A stretch of 64,000 nt of DNA. Origin: CAZBRS01 sp964494475 (lineage in GTDB: Bacteria; Myxococcota_A; UBA9042; CAZBRS01). The notes under the pieces were generated by a model. The model had not been told where the DNA came from. It made no database searches and saw only the letters and a program-made list of their open reading frames with translations. Positions 8,404-17,700 of this stretch are shown here, piece by piece. The position numbers were made by a program, and so were the translations under genes. The stretch covers positions 41,170 through 105,169 of the forward strand of contig CAZBRS010000011.1 of NCBI GenBank assembly GCA_964494475.1. Reading direction: 5' to 3'. The number at the start of each line of letters is the position of its first letter. The stretch's first letter is position 1.

Positions 8404-9297
8404 TCAGAGCGCCACGAACGCGACCCACGTCATCTGAGGGAGCCCGTTCTCGGCCGAGAGATGGACCCGGCCATCGGCCTCGACGGGCACTTCGGCGAAG
8501 GGCAGGAAGTGGCCGGTCAGGTAGTCGAGCACATAGACCCCCACGGTGGTCGAGGCCACGGGGAGCTGCGCCTCGAAGGGCACGGGCGTGGCCACTTCGG
8601 TGTCGTAGGGCACGATGGCGAAGGCCGCGATGGGCGCCTCGAGCTGCGCGGCGAGCGCCGGATGCAGCGTGTCGAGGTCGATCAGCGCGGCCTGCACGGC
8701 CACGGCCTCTTCGTAGTTCGGAAAGGCCAGATCGGCCGGGAGATCGAGCCACAGGTCGGGGTGCGCCTGGGCGCCGCCCCCCAGGGCGGCCTCGATCACC
8801 TGGCCCGCCGCGGGCGAGGAGAGCACGATGTCGCCGAGATCGGTCTCGGGTCGGTCGCAGGGCGACTGGGGCAACGTGAGCGACGTGTGTCCGGACCTGG
8901 CGCCGAGGACCTTCACGCCGAGCTGCGCGCGCGCGGCGCCGCCCACGGTGAAGGTTCCGTCGGCCTTCGTGTTGGCCTTGACGCACAGCAGGGCGTCTTC
9001 GCCGCAGACGACGACCGCGGCCTTCTCGATCGGCGCGCCCCCTTCGTCGAGCACGCGGCCGGTGTAGGCGCACTTGCTGGGCGCGGCCACGTCGTCGTCG
9101 TTGCCAACGGCCTCGCCGGAGGCGCCGACCTCGTCGTCGCGGACCTCGAGGGCGCTGCCTTCGGGCCCGGTCACGTCGGCTTCGTCGGCGGCCTCGACCA
9201 GGGCGTCAGGCGACTCGGTCTCCTCGGCGGGGCTCGAGCAGGCCAGGGCCCCCACCACGACGACCAGCGCCAACCACCACAGGGAACGGAACGCCAT
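8404..9297 (-). CDS. Lipoprotein with carboxypeptidase regulatory-like (Ig-fold) domain
   Basis: A 297-residue protein. The chosen ATG follows GGTGGAGCG and opens a signal peptide with lipobox VVGALACSS. An acidic linker rich in Asp/Glu is followed at residues about 75-140 by a segment typical of carboxypeptidase-regulatory-like beta sandwiches: YTGRVLDEGGAPIEKAAVVV, then DGTFTVGGAARAQLGVKV. The remaining C-terminal half has no recognised domain. It is surface or periplasmic by inference, with function unknown. A 15-bp palindrome lies just upstream. Confidence 0.75.
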   Translation of the reverse strand: MAFRSLWWLALVVVVGALACSSPAEETESPDALVEAADEADVTGPEGSALEVRDDEVGASGEAVGNDDDVAAPSKCAYTGRVLDEGGAPIEKAAVVVCGEDALLCVKANTKADGTFTVGGAARAQLGVKVLGARSGHTSLTLPQSPCDRPETDLGDIVLSSPAAGQVIEAALGGGAQAHPDLWLDLPADLAFPNYEEAVAVQAALIDLDTLHPALAAQLEAPIAAFAIVPYDTEVATPVPFEAQLPVASTTVGVYVLDYLTGHFLPFAEVPVEADGRVHLSAENGLPQMTWVAFVAL

Positions 9298-9314
9298 CGC
9301 TCCACCCGCACGCA

Positions 9315-9353
9315 ATTCCTTCAAGGAATACCAACAATCGAGCGCGATCGCAA
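9315..9353 (-). promoter_or_regulatory. Candidate promoter with palindromic operator
   Basis: Minus-strand TTGCGA (9348-9353) and TATTCC (9325-9330) are 17 bp apart. A perfect 7-bp inverted repeat with a one-base centre, ATTCCTTCAAGGAAT (9315-9329), overlaps the -10 end. That is the usual position for a repressor operator. It would control the lipoprotein gene starting at 9297. The -35 and -10 matches are weak; the palindrome itself is exact. Confidence 0.4.
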
Positions 9354-9360
9354 TCGCTGC

Positions 9361-10116
9361 TTACAGAAAGGCCCTGGCCAGGCGGGCGTAGGTCGAGTGT
9401 CCGCGCCGGAGGGCCTCCGGGTCGAGGCCGCCCAGGTAGCGCTCCCAACTTCGGCCGGCCCACAGGTGGTGCAGGTATGCGTTCGGAAAGGCGACGTCGC
9501 GCTCGAAGAGGTCGGCGAGGCCCCCGTCGTCCCAGGAGGGGTGGTAGAAGCTCTCGGGGGGCTCGACGTGCACCTCGCCGGGCGCGGCGTGCTCGGCCAG
9601 CAGTCGGGGTACGACCACGGAGTGCACGTGCCAGTAGTCGCCGTCGAAGGTGCGGTAGGCGTCGCGCCAGCGGGCGAGGAACGCGCTGCCGGGCTCGGCC
9701 AGGATCACGGCGTTGCAGAGGCCCTTGATGCGGCGGCCCGGCGTCTCCTCGCGGCCGAGCACGCAGGCGTGCCCGAAGAGCGGGGCCAGGGGGCGGGTAC
9801 AAATCGTGTCGAGGTCGAGGTAGACGCCGCCGTGCCGGAGCAACGCGTCGAGGCGCACCACGTCGGACTGGTGCTCGATCCGGCGTAGCGGGCGGCCGTA
9901 CACCTCGACGGGCGGCGTCACGGGCACGACCTCGAGCCGCGGCCGCACGCTGTCCCACAGGGGGCCGCAGGGCTCGTGGGCCGCGTGGAAGAGCGTCGCG
10001 TCGAAGGCGTTGACGGCCCAGGCTGAGCGCAGCGCCAGCGCGTGTACCAGCGAGAACGGCCTCCCGCCGAAGTCGGGCGCCAGGCCGAAGACCACGTGCA
10101 GCACGTTCGGGATCAC
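9361..10116 (-). CDS. Glycosyltransferase with DXD motif (Gly_transf_sug type)
   Basis: A 251-residue cytoplasmic protein. The N-terminus IPNVLHVVFG and the block HQSDVVRLDALLRHGGVYLD followed by the DLD metal-binding motif mark the Gly_transf_sug/Och1-like fold, which uses nucleotide sugars with a divalent metal. The GTG start overlaps the stop of the upstream radical SAM gene by 4 bases (GTGA), so the pair is translationally coupled. The acceptor is unknown. The coupling suggests that the sugar is added to the product, or to the same small set of molecules, handled by the radical SAM enzyme (inference). Confidence 0.8.
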   Translation of the reverse strand: MIPNVLHVVFGLAPDFGGRPFSLVHALALRSAWAVNAFDATLFHAAHEPCGPLWDSVRPRLEVVPVTPPVEVYGRPLRRIEHQSDVVRLDALLRHGGVYLDLDTICTRPLAPLFGHACVLGREETPGRRIKGLCNAVILAEPGSAFLARWRDAYRTFDGDYWHVHSVVVPRLLAEHAAPGEVHVEPPESFYHPSWDDGGLADLFERDVAFPNAYLHHLWAGRSWERYLGGLDPEALRRGHSTYARLARAFL

Positions 10117-11525
10117 GGCGCGGCGCTCTCGGCGTAGGGCTGGAGCCCGGGGCGCAGCCGCTCGAAGGCCAGCCAGCCGCTCCAGTCCCCGTCGGCGGGG
10201 GTGGGGGTGGCGGGGTCGACGAGGGCGCGGAGGCCGTCCCACGCCTCGGGGGGCACCACGCGGGGCGCCGCCGCGACGCGGCGCTCGACGATCACGGCGC
10301 GGCGCTCGTTCAGGGGCACCTTCACGAAGGCGTGCCGATAGGTCACGGCCGGCACCACGAACGCCTCGCCGTAGTCGACCTCGAGGGCCAGGCCCGGACG
10401 CACCACGTCGTCCCAGAGCGGCGCGGCGAACACCAGGCGCGCGCCGCCGTCGTCGAGCCGCCACGAACCAGGCGCCGGCCACCGCTCCCTGAGGCGGGGC
10501 ACCAGGCCGGCCAGGGCCGCGGGGCTGCCCCGCACCGCCAGGCCTCGCAGGTAGCCGTTGGGGGTCACCGCCTCGTGGGGCCGCGCGATCTCGCGCGCGG
10601 CGCGGTGCCGGCCGGCGGCCTCCTGGTGGCGCGCGCGGAAGGCCGACAGGCAGCAGTTCACGGCGAGCGGCAGGCCCCGGGCCTGCACCTCGGCCAGCAC
10701 CTCGAGCGCGGCCAGCTCCGACTCGATGACCACGACGCGGTGGCCGTGCAGGAGCGTGACGTCGGCGCGCTCGACCAGGTGCCGGGCGTTGTGGGGCGTG
10801 GCGCGCAGCTGGTGCAGGTTCAGGTGGCGCACGCCCTGCGCCGCCAGCTCCTCGGCCAGGCGCACCAGCCTCGGCACCTCGCCGGGCGGCGCCGGGATCT
10901 CGACCGTGACGCGCGGGAACAGGCCCACGGCCGCGCGGACGGCCGAGAGGTCGTACTCGGAGGCGAGGGCGTTGAAGCGGATCTCGTCGAGACCGGTGGC
11001 CGCCAGGCGCGCCAGGCGCTCGGGCGTGGCCAGCAGGCCATTGGAGTAAAGCCACAGGTAGAGCCCCCGGCCGAAGCGCTCACGGAGCGCCGTCAGGAAC
11101 TCGAGCGTGCGCTCCTCGGTCAGGAGGGGCTCGCCCCCCGACAGGCTGACGCCCCGGAAGCCGAAGCGCTCCACGTAGTCGAGGAAGTCGGTCACGTCGG
11201 GGAACGGCAGCCCGCTGGTCTCGGGCGGGTCGCGCGTGAGCTGCGGCGCGGGGCAGAAGAAGCAGCGCGCGTTGCAGACGCCGTTCACGAACAGGCACGC
11301 CCACGAGCCCTCGCCGCACGAGACGCAACCGGGCGACAGGTCGCGGCCGTCGACCTTGGTGCCCGAGAACGCCCAGGCCGTGTCCGGCGCCAGGCGCGCG
11401 AGCAAGGCCCGACGCCGCTCCTCGAAGGCCGGGGCGTCAGCGACCCGCAGCCAGCGCAGCCGGTCGGCGACCTCGCCGAGCTCGGCGCGGTTGTGGGCGA
11501 TCATCGTCGCGAGGTCCAGCTGCAT
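10113..11525 (-). CDS. Radical SAM protein
   Basis: A 470-residue enzyme with the radical SAM cluster motif CNARCFFC (C84, C88, C91), which binds a [4Fe-4S] cluster and cleaves S-adenosylmethionine, followed by the GGEP motif (VSLSGGEPLL). Three extra Cys precede the motif (C67, C70, C77 in SPGCVSCGEGSWAC) and a Cys pair (NCC) lies further on, possibly ligands for a further metal centre. The C-terminal third is not part of the core barrel. The gene is coupled by a GTGA overlap to a glycosyltransferase and lies downstream of a toxin-antitoxin pair. The reaction is unknown; RiPP- or glycan-modifying and pyruvate-formate-lyase-activase-like roles are all possible. Confidence 0.85.
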   Translation of the reverse strand: MQLDLATMIAHNRAELGEVADRLRWLRVADAPAFEERRRALLARLAPDTAWAFSGTKVDGRDLSPGCVSCGEGSWACLFVNGVCNARCFFCPAPQLTRDPPETSGLPFPDVTDFLDYVERFGFRGVSLSGGEPLLTEERTLEFLTALRERFGRGLYLWLYSNGLLATPERLARLAATGLDEIRFNALASEYDLSAVRAAVGLFPRVTVEIPAPPGEVPRLVRLAEELAAQGVRHLNLHQLRATPHNARHLVERADVTLLHGHRVVVIESELAALEVLAEVQARGLPLAVNCCLSAFRARHQEAAGRHRAAREIARPHEAVTPNGYLRGLAVRGSPAALAGLVPRLRERWPAPGSWRLDDGGARLVFAAPLWDDVVRPGLALEVDYGEAFVVPAVTYRHAFVKVPLNERRAVIVERRVAAAPRVVPPEAWDGLRALVDPATPTPADGDWSGWLAFERLRPGLQPYAESAAP

Positions 11526-11541
11526 GGTCGAGCCCCGACGG

Positions 11542-11796
11542 TTAGCCGACGAGCCGGTCGTACTCGGCGTGGGTCCCTATCCAGAACCAGGCGATGCCCT
11601 CGGGCGTGTCGACGCCGAGCGCTCGGTGGTGCAGGCCGACGCGAACCGAGCGAAACCTGCCCACGGGCTTGAAGTGCAGAGAGGGGTGCCGAGGGTCGCG
11701 CTTCAAGAGCGCGAAGGCCTCGTCGGCCTTGCGCTGGAGTTCGGCGGAGAGGCCATGGTAGCAAGCCCAGAAGCGCTCGGTGGCCAGGTGGCTCAA
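11542..11796 (-). CDS. RelE/ParE-like toxin
   Basis: An 84-residue protein. No ATG fits; the best start is TTG at 11796, which has GGAGG 8 bases upstream and overlaps the antitoxin stop by 4 bases (TTGA). The sequence has the features of the short ParE/HigB-like toxin group: basic RDPRHPSLHFKPV, then VRVGLHHRALG, and a C-terminal WFWIGTHAEYDRLV. These toxins act as mRNA interferases or on gyrase; which one cannot be told here. It forms a two-gene module with the antitoxin upstream. Confidence 0.82.
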   Translation of the reverse strand: MSHLATERFWACYHGLSAELQRKADEAFALLKRDPRHPSLHFKPVGRFRSVRVGLHHRALGVDTPEGIAWFWIGTHAEYDRLVG

Positions 11797-11993
11797 AGGC
11801 GCGATCCTCCGGACGTCTCCACCTCCAACAGGGCCTCCGCGGCCAGGGCGTCGAGCTTGCCGTTTCCGGCATCCTGCTGCAGTTGCTCGTCCCACTTCGC
11901 GGCGTCGTAGGCCTCGAGCCACGCGACCAGCGCGCTGTAGTCGCCGGGCGAGAGGGTCGAGATCTCTTTCTGCAAACGTTGCACGTGCGTCAT
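11793..11993 (-). CDS. Type II antitoxin partner
   Basis: A 66-residue acidic protein resembling small antitoxins paired with ParE-like toxins: an N-terminal helix (MTHVQRLQKEISTLS), then WLEAYDAAKWDEQLQQD, then GKLDALAAEALLE, the last being the usual toxin-binding tail. It starts at an ATG and ends in the TTGA overlap with the toxin. No DNA-binding domain is evident. A possible -10 (TATTCT, 12038-12043) lies upstream on the minus strand, in the 159-bp gap before the divergent gene at 12153. Confidence 0.78.
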   Translation of the reverse strand: MTHVQRLQKEISTLSPGDYSALVAWLEAYDAAKWDEQLQQDAGNGKLDALAAEALLEVETSGGSRL

Positions 11994-12152
11994 GGCTTCC
12001 TCGTTGCCGCCTTCCGCGACTCCTCGTCACCACGCAGAGAATAGCTTCCGCGCCGCGCCGCGTCCACCGGAGGGTGCGTTTGGCCTTTCGACGACACGGA
12101 GCGGCGCGCGAAACGTGGTATGCTACGCCCCATTCCCGGTCGGAGCGCGCAG

Positions 12153-12770
12153 ATGAGCCTCTTGCACCTCGTGCTGTTCGCCGTGTTCGGCCTGGCCGTC
12201 CTGCTGGGCGCGTTCAGCCTGTACGTGCGCCTGCAGGCCAGCCTGCGCCCCGTGGGGCGCACCGCGACGCTGCGGCGCGTGGCCGAGGGCCTGGGCGGCG
12301 TCTTCACCCACGCCGGTCCGCTCGCGCTCGAGACGGTGGTGCTCGATCGCAGCGAGGGCCAGACGCGCCTGCAGCTGGTGCGCACGCCCTGCGCCCACCA
12401 GACGCGCCACCGCACCGAGATCACCCACCGCTTCCACGCGGGCGAGCCCCTGCCCGAGCTGCACGTGCTCACGACCGGCAACGGCGAGCCCCACGTGTTC
12501 GCGCCCACGCTGCCCAACGAGATCGTCGTACCGCTGCCGGGATTGTCGGGCGAGTTGATGGCCTGCGCCTCCGACCCCGAGGCCGCCACCGCCCTGGTCG
12601 CGAACCCCCGCGTGACCACCGCGCTGTCCGAGCTGCACGCGCTCGCGGGCCTGGCGCGCTGGGAGCTCGCGCTCCTCGACCGCGAAGCGCGCCTCTCGAT
12701 GGAGGGCTTCGTGACCCAGGAGGCCCACCTGCGCAAGCTGATCGAGCTGGTGGAGCGGATGGCGGGGTGA
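12153..12770 (+). CDS. Membrane-anchored hypothetical protein
   Basis: A 205-residue protein with one N-terminal transmembrane helix (LVLFAVFGLAVLLGAF) and a soluble ~175-residue domain I do not recognise. ATG 12153 is chosen because CGGAG precedes it and the hydrophobic helix begins at once. An upstream in-frame ATG at 12120 lies inside a possible extended -10 (TGGTATGCT, 12116-12124) and is less likely. It stands alone, diverging from the toxin-antitoxin pair and converging on the methyltransferase gene with a 4-bp gap. Confidence 0.6.
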   Translation: MSLLHLVLFAVFGLAVLLGAFSLYVRLQASLRPVGRTATLRRVAEGLGGVFTHAGPLALETVVLDRSEGQTRLQLVRTPCAHQTRHRTEITHRFHAGEPLPELHVLTTGNGEPHVFAPTLPNEIVVPLPGLSGELMACASDPEAATALVANPRVTTALSELHALAGLARWELALLDREARLSMEGFVTQEAHLRKLIELVERMAG

Positions 12771-12774
12771 CCGA

Positions 12775-13647
12775 TCAGGTGCTCTTCTCGACCACCGCCA
12801 CGAACGCCGGCGACAGGCCCGCCTCGGGCCTCGTGCGGAGCACGTACGGCCCCACGTGGCCGAGGTCGGTGTCGCCGAAGGCCGCGAGGCCGGGTTCGGC
12901 CGGCAGGCCGAAGGTGCGGGCGGGCAGCAGGCGCGCGGCGTCGCCCACGCGCTTCAGGAACCGGGCGATGGCGAGCTCGTCCTCGTGGGGCGAGCCCGTG
13001 CACGTGGCGTAGACCAGCCGGCCTCCGGGGGCCAGGGCCGCGAAGCACGACATGAGCAGCGCCTTCTGGCGCGACCCCAGGTTCTTCGAGCGCTTCTCGC
13101 TCCAGTCGGCCTCGGCGCCCTGGCGCAGCACGTGCTCGTCGGACGAGCACGGCGCGTCGAGCAGGATGCGATCGGGCGCGAAGGGCAGCCGGCGCAGGTC
13201 GGTGGCGTCGTGCCCCGTGACCTTGATCGCGGGCGCCACCCGCGCGAAGAGCCCGGCCATGTGCGCCCGGCGCGCCCGCGAGACCTCGTTGGCCGTGACG
13301 TGCACGCCCGGAAAGCGCGCGGCCACCAGGCTCTTGCCGCCCGGCGCCGCGCACGCGTCGAAGATCGCGTGGCCGGGCTCGGGCGCCAGGTTCAGCGGAG
13401 CGAGCAGCGACGAGGCCGAGAGGAGGTAGACGCGGTCAGCGGCGGCCAGGGCGTCGAGCGTCGGCGCGTCGAGCACGTCGTCGACCAGGAAGACGTCGGG
13501 CAGCCCGGAGATCGTGAGCCGCGCGACCCCGTCGAGGCCCGCGGACGGATCGAGCCGTATCAACGCACGCCGGAGCGGCGCCGCGAGCGCGTCGGGATCG
13601 TAGAAGGCCAGGAGGAAGCTGCGGAAGGAGGGAGAGCCGCCCCGCAT
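12775..13647 (-). CDS. RsmB/NOP2-family RNA m5C methyltransferase
   Basis: A 290-residue AdoMet-dependent RNA cytosine-5 methyltransferase. The SAM-binding motif is DACAAPGGKS (97-106). The catalytic motif IV is DAPCSS (C167), and motif VI has YATCT (C216), giving the paired cysteines that mark the family. It lacks the long N-terminal NusB-like domain of RsmB and the PUA-like domain of RsmF, so the target (rRNA or tRNA) is unassigned. It is the last gene of a long minus-strand run, 16 bp after the small hypothetical gene. Confidence 0.88.
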   Translation of the reverse strand: MRGGSPSFRSFLLAFYDPDALAAPLRRALIRLDPSAGLDGVARLTISGLPDVFLVDDVLDAPTLDALAAADRVYLLSASSLLAPLNLAPEPGHAIFDACAAPGGKSLVAARFPGVHVTANEVSRARRAHMAGLFARVAPAIKVTGHDATDLRRLPFAPDRILLDAPCSSDEHVLRQGAEADWSEKRSKNLGSRQKALLMSCFAALAPGGRLVYATCTGSPHEDELAIARFLKRVGDAARLLPARTFGLPAEPGLAAFGDTDLGHVGPYVLRTRPEAGLSPAFVAVVEKST

Positions 13648-13663
13648 GGGGTCGTCGGCTCGA

Positions 13664-13999
13664 CTACTTCTTCGCCGTCCGCTGCTGGTACAGGTCGTAG
13701 AGGCGCTTCATGTTGTAGCCGTTGACCACCCCGGCGAACTCGGCGGGCGGCGTGCCCTTGGGGTAGGTGGCCTTCGTGACGGCCTCGATGAGGCCCTGGC
13801 GGCCGCCGAACCGCCGCTTGACCGTCTTGGCCGTGCTGTGCAGCGCGAGCAGGCGCGCGTTGGGCGCCTTCTTCAGGCCCTTCTCGAGGTCGGGGCTCGC
13901 GTCCTCGAGCATCGTGACCAACTCTTTGATCAAGGCCTCGCGCGAGCCGAAGCGCTTCTTGACTTCAGCCAGCGGGCTCGGAACCGTCTGCTTTTCCAT
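13664..13999 (-). CDS. Small conserved hypothetical protein
   Basis: A 111-residue basic, helical protein (MEKQTVPSPLAEVKKRFGSR at the start, Lys/Arg-rich at the end) containing two similar units: VKKRFGSREALIKELV and VKRRFGGRQGLIEAVT. This internal duplication suggests two tandem helical repeats. There is no signal peptide, so it is cytoplasmic, and nothing in it reveals an activity. Its first 35 bases overlap the 3' end of the BamD-like gene, which indicates co-expression. GGAGACGGCC precedes the ATG. Confidence 0.7.
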   Translation of the reverse strand: MEKQTVPSPLAEVKKRFGSREALIKELVTMLEDASPDLEKGLKKAPNARLLALHSTAKTVKRRFGGRQGLIEAVTKATYPKGTPPAEFAGVVNGYNMKRLYDLYQQRTAKK

Positions 14000-14789
14000 G
14001 GCCGTCTCCGTTCGAAAGGTCGTCGAGCCGCGCCCGCAGATCGCCCACGTGGCGCCCCTCCGGGAAAGCGGAGGTGTATTCTTTAAAGTATTCGGTCGCT
14101 CGCGTCAAGTCCTGACCCTCGACCAGCGAGACGACCAGCCGATAGTAGAGCTCTTCGGTGGCGAACTCCGGGAAGTCGCGGAGGATGCCCAGGGCGCGCC
14201 CCGACACTCCCGCGTGGCCGTCGTGGCGCCAGTAGAAGTCGGCCACGTACTTTTCGTGCTTGTAGAGCATCTCGCGTACGGACGCGTGGCTCTTTTCGAC
14301 CGACGGCGCGAAGCGGCTGTCGGGGTAGCGGCCGAGGAACTCGCGCAGGCACACGTGGGCGCGCCGCGCGTGGGTCATGTCCTTCGACTCGGGCGGCGGC
14401 AGGATGATCCAGTCGCCCGGGATGCGCTCGACCATGGTCTCGCACTTGCGGAAGTGCGCGTAGGCCTCGTTGGGATCGCCACGGTACTGCTGCAGGAACT
14501 CGTCGTAGACGTACTCGGCGGCCTCGTAGTCGCCCTCGGCCAGCATGGTGTCGCCCAGGCGCAGCTTGGCGAGCACCGAGTAGCCCACGTAGCGCGATTC
14601 GCCCGAGAGGGCCTGGAAGAGCTTCTTGGCCTCGGCGTAGTTGCCGTCGGCCAGGGCGTCCATGCCGTCGACGTACATCTGCCGCAGGTTCTGGCGGTAG
14701 GCGCTGAAGTCGTCGGTCGACGCCTGCGTGGAGCCACACGCTGCGGCCAGCAAGCCCGCGACGAGCAGCAGGCCGGCTCCGCCGGGCAC
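13965..14789 (-). CDS. BamD-like TPR outer-membrane lipoprotein
   Basis: A 274-residue lipoprotein (lipobox GLLAAACGS) made of tetratricopeptide-type helical pairs, for example ALADGNYAEAKKLFQALS and LAEGDYEAAEYVYDEFLQQY. The overall plan (short lipoprotein with about five TPRs) matches BamD/ComL, the essential partner of BamA in outer-membrane protein assembly. A GTG start at 14789 is preferred because it begins one base after the stop of the upstream gene; an ATG at 14840 would overlap that gene by 50 bases. Other TPR lipoproteins look similar, so BamD is likely but not certain. Confidence 0.75.
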   Translation of the reverse strand: MPGGAGLLLVAGLLAAACGSTQASTDDFSAYRQNLRQMYVDGMDALADGNYAEAKKLFQALSGESRYVGYSVLAKLRLGDTMLAEGDYEAAEYVYDEFLQQYRGDPNEAYAHFRKCETMVERIPGDWIILPPPESKDMTHARRAHVCLREFLGRYPDSRFAPSVEKSHASVREMLYKHEKYVADFYWRHDGHAGVSGRALGILRDFPEFATEELYYRLVVSLVEGQDLTRATEYFKEYTSAFPEGRHVGDLRARLDDLSNGDGHGKADGSEPAG

Positions 14790-14790
14790 T

Positions 14791-17700
14791 CTACAGGCAC
14801 TCACACGAGACCAGGAGATTGAACGTACCCACGTCACCATTTCGTCCGTCCACCACCACGTAGTAGGGCTTCAGCGCCTCGGCGTTGAACAGCAGCGTGG
14901 CCTGGCCCTTGCCGGCCAGGTTCTGCATCTTGGCGCTCGCGGCGCAGTTCACCGCGGCGCACACGCCATCTTCGTCTTCGAGCACGAACAGATCGAGCAG
15001 GGGCACCGCGCCGGCTGCTGTCTCATCGAGCATCAGGGTGATCTTTGCGTCGCACGCCGCCGTGAAGGAATACGTGAGCTCGGGTCCGGGGTAATCCTGG
15101 AACGTGCACGCTGCGTACGCGAACATCTTGGACGGGGCTGACGCGTCGGCCAGGTCGCCCTGCACCGACGACTCGCACGCCAACGGCCCCACGGGGACGC
15201 ACTCGCCCTCGCCGGTGCACGCGGGCTCCTCGAGGCAGTCCGGGTCGTTGCAGTCGGTCTTGCCGTCGAGGTCGTCGTCCTGGTGGTTCGTGCAGAACTC
15301 GGCGCAGATGACCTCGTGCACGCAGCCGAGCACCGCGTCGCACCGGTCGGACGTGCAGTCGAGGCCGTCGGAGCACCATTCGGCCGTCAGATCGTCGTGC
15401 GTGCAGCCCAGGGAGGGGTCGCACGCGTCGACGGTGCACACGCTCGCGTCGTCGCAATCGGCGGCCCCGCCCGACCGGCAGGCGCCGTCGGCGCAACGGT
15501 CGCCCACGGTGCAGGCGTTGCCGTCTTCACAGGGCTTCTGGTGATGGAAGTGCACGCACCCGTAGAAGATGGAGCACGAGTCGGCGGTGCAGCCGTTCGC
15601 GTCGTCGCAGTCGAGGCCCGGCCCCGAGCAGAAGCCGGCGGTGCACGTGTCGGGCGCGGTGCAGGGGTTCTGGTCGTTGCACGCCGCGCCGTCGGGCAGG
15701 GCCTGCAGTTCGCAGACGCCCGTGGCCGGCTGGCAGGTGCTCTTGCGGCACGCCGAGTCGTCGGCCGTGGGGCAGACCACGACGCTGGCGGGGTCGAAGG
15801 CGCAGGCGCCGGCGAGGCAACGCACGAGGCCGGTGCAGGGGTTGCCGTCGTCGACCGCCGAGCAGTCGGTGTCGGTCGCGCAGGTCTGTCCGCAGAGCGC
15901 CAGGGCGCCGGGCTGGCAGGCGGCGGCTGCGCAGGTATCGCCACCCGTGCAGGGGTTGCCGTCGTCGCACGGCAGCGCGTTCGGGGTCTGCACGCAGGCG
16001 CCGGTCGCGTCGCAGGTGTCGGCGGTGCAGGGGTTCAGGTCATCGCAGTCGTGGGCCACGCCCCCGCAGGCGCCGAGCGTGCAGACGTCACCGTCGGTGC
16101 AGGCGCTGGCGTCGTCGCAGGGCTTGCCCTCGTTGGCGGGCAGCAGCGCGCACTGCGCCGTGGTCGGGTCGCAACGGTTCGTGAGGCAGGCCGTGTCGGC
16201 GTCGGTGGGGCACTGCACCACCGTGGCCGGATCGACCTTGCAGAGCCCTTCGAGGCATCGCAGCAGGCCGTTGCAGAGGTCGGCGTCGTCGAAGGCGTCG
16301 CAGTCGAGGTCGTCGTCGCAGGCCCCGCACACGTCGCCGCCCCCCCGGCAGGCGCCCGCCGCGCAGACGTCGGGTCCGCTGCACGGGTTGCCGTCGTCGC
16401 AGGGCTGCTCGTTGTTCACGAACTGGCAGCCGCCGCCCGCATCGCAGAGGTCGTCGGTGCACGCGTTGTGGTCGTTGCAGACGGACGCGTCGGCCGTCAG
16501 GCACATGCCCGCCTGGCAGTACTCGCCCTTCGTGCAGGGGTTGCCGTCGTCGCAGGCGGCGTCGAGGTTCTGGTGCAGGCACCCGAGGTCGGAGGCGCAG
16601 AAGTCGGCCGTGCAGGGGTTCAGGTCGTCGCAGGCGCGGGACTCGCCGCCGCCGCACTGTCCGGCCGCGCAGACCTCGCCGGTGGTGCAGGCGTCGAGGT
16701 CGAGGCAGGGCGCGTCGTCGTGGGCGGGGGTCGTGACGCACTGGCCGGAGGTCGGGTCGCAGCTGCGCCGCGTGCACGGCAGGCCCGCCGGGTCGCCGCA
16801 GAGCACCACGCTCCCGGGGGCCACCTCGCACGCGCCATCGCGGCACGCCAGGGCGCCGTTGCAGGCGTCGCCGTCGTCGTAGGGAGCGCAGTCGGCGTCG
16901 GCGGCGCACGTGCAGAGGTTCACGCCGTAGCACTCGCCGAAGAAGCACGCCTCGTCGAGCGTGCAGGGGTTGCCGTCGTCGCAGGGCTGATCGTCGGGGC
17001 GGCCCGCCAGTACGCAGTCGCCGCTGCCCCCGTTGCAGACCCAGGCCTGGCAGGGGGGGGCCGGCCACGTGTCGCAGGCCGGGAGGCTGCCGGGCTTCAG
17101 GCGGCAGGTGCCCTCGAGGCACGCCAGCTCGCCCGTGCAGGGGTCGTCGTCGTCGAAGGGTGCGCAGTCGAGATCCGCCAGGCAGGCGCAGCCGGGCTTC
17201 GGGTTCCCGAGGCACACGCCCGCGAGGCAGCGATCCTGCACCGTGCACGGGTCGTGGTCGTCGCAATACGCGGCCACGGGGGCGTGGACGCACCCGCCGT
17301 CGTGGCAGTCGTCGGTGGTGCACGGGTTGCCGTCGTCGCAGAGGCGCGGTCGGGCCAGGTCGGCCCGGCACGTGCCGTTCACGCAGCGCGGCGCGCTGTG
17401 ACAGGAATCGGGGGCCTCTCCGCAGGGCGTGATGTCGGGCGCGAAGTCGAAGTCGCAGACGCCCCGCTCCGGGTCGCACCAGGCCTTGCCGCACACGTCG
17501 TCGGCGTGGCCGAGCGCGGCGCGGCAGGGCGCGTCGGTCGTGCAGGGCACGCCCGTCACGTCGGCTTCGGGCGTCGTGTCTTCGATGTCGGGGGGAACCT
17601 CGGCCTGCTCGGCGTCGTCGGGGCGCGCGTCGGCGCTGTCCGGCGCGTCGGGGGTTGCCTCGGAGGCCTCGTGGGTGTCGGCGGGCTGGACCTCGACGCC

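Noticed and set aside
9338..9353. GCGATCGC as a HIP1-type repeated palindrome
   Set aside because: One such palindrome in GC-rich DNA is expected by chance and no copies cluster here.
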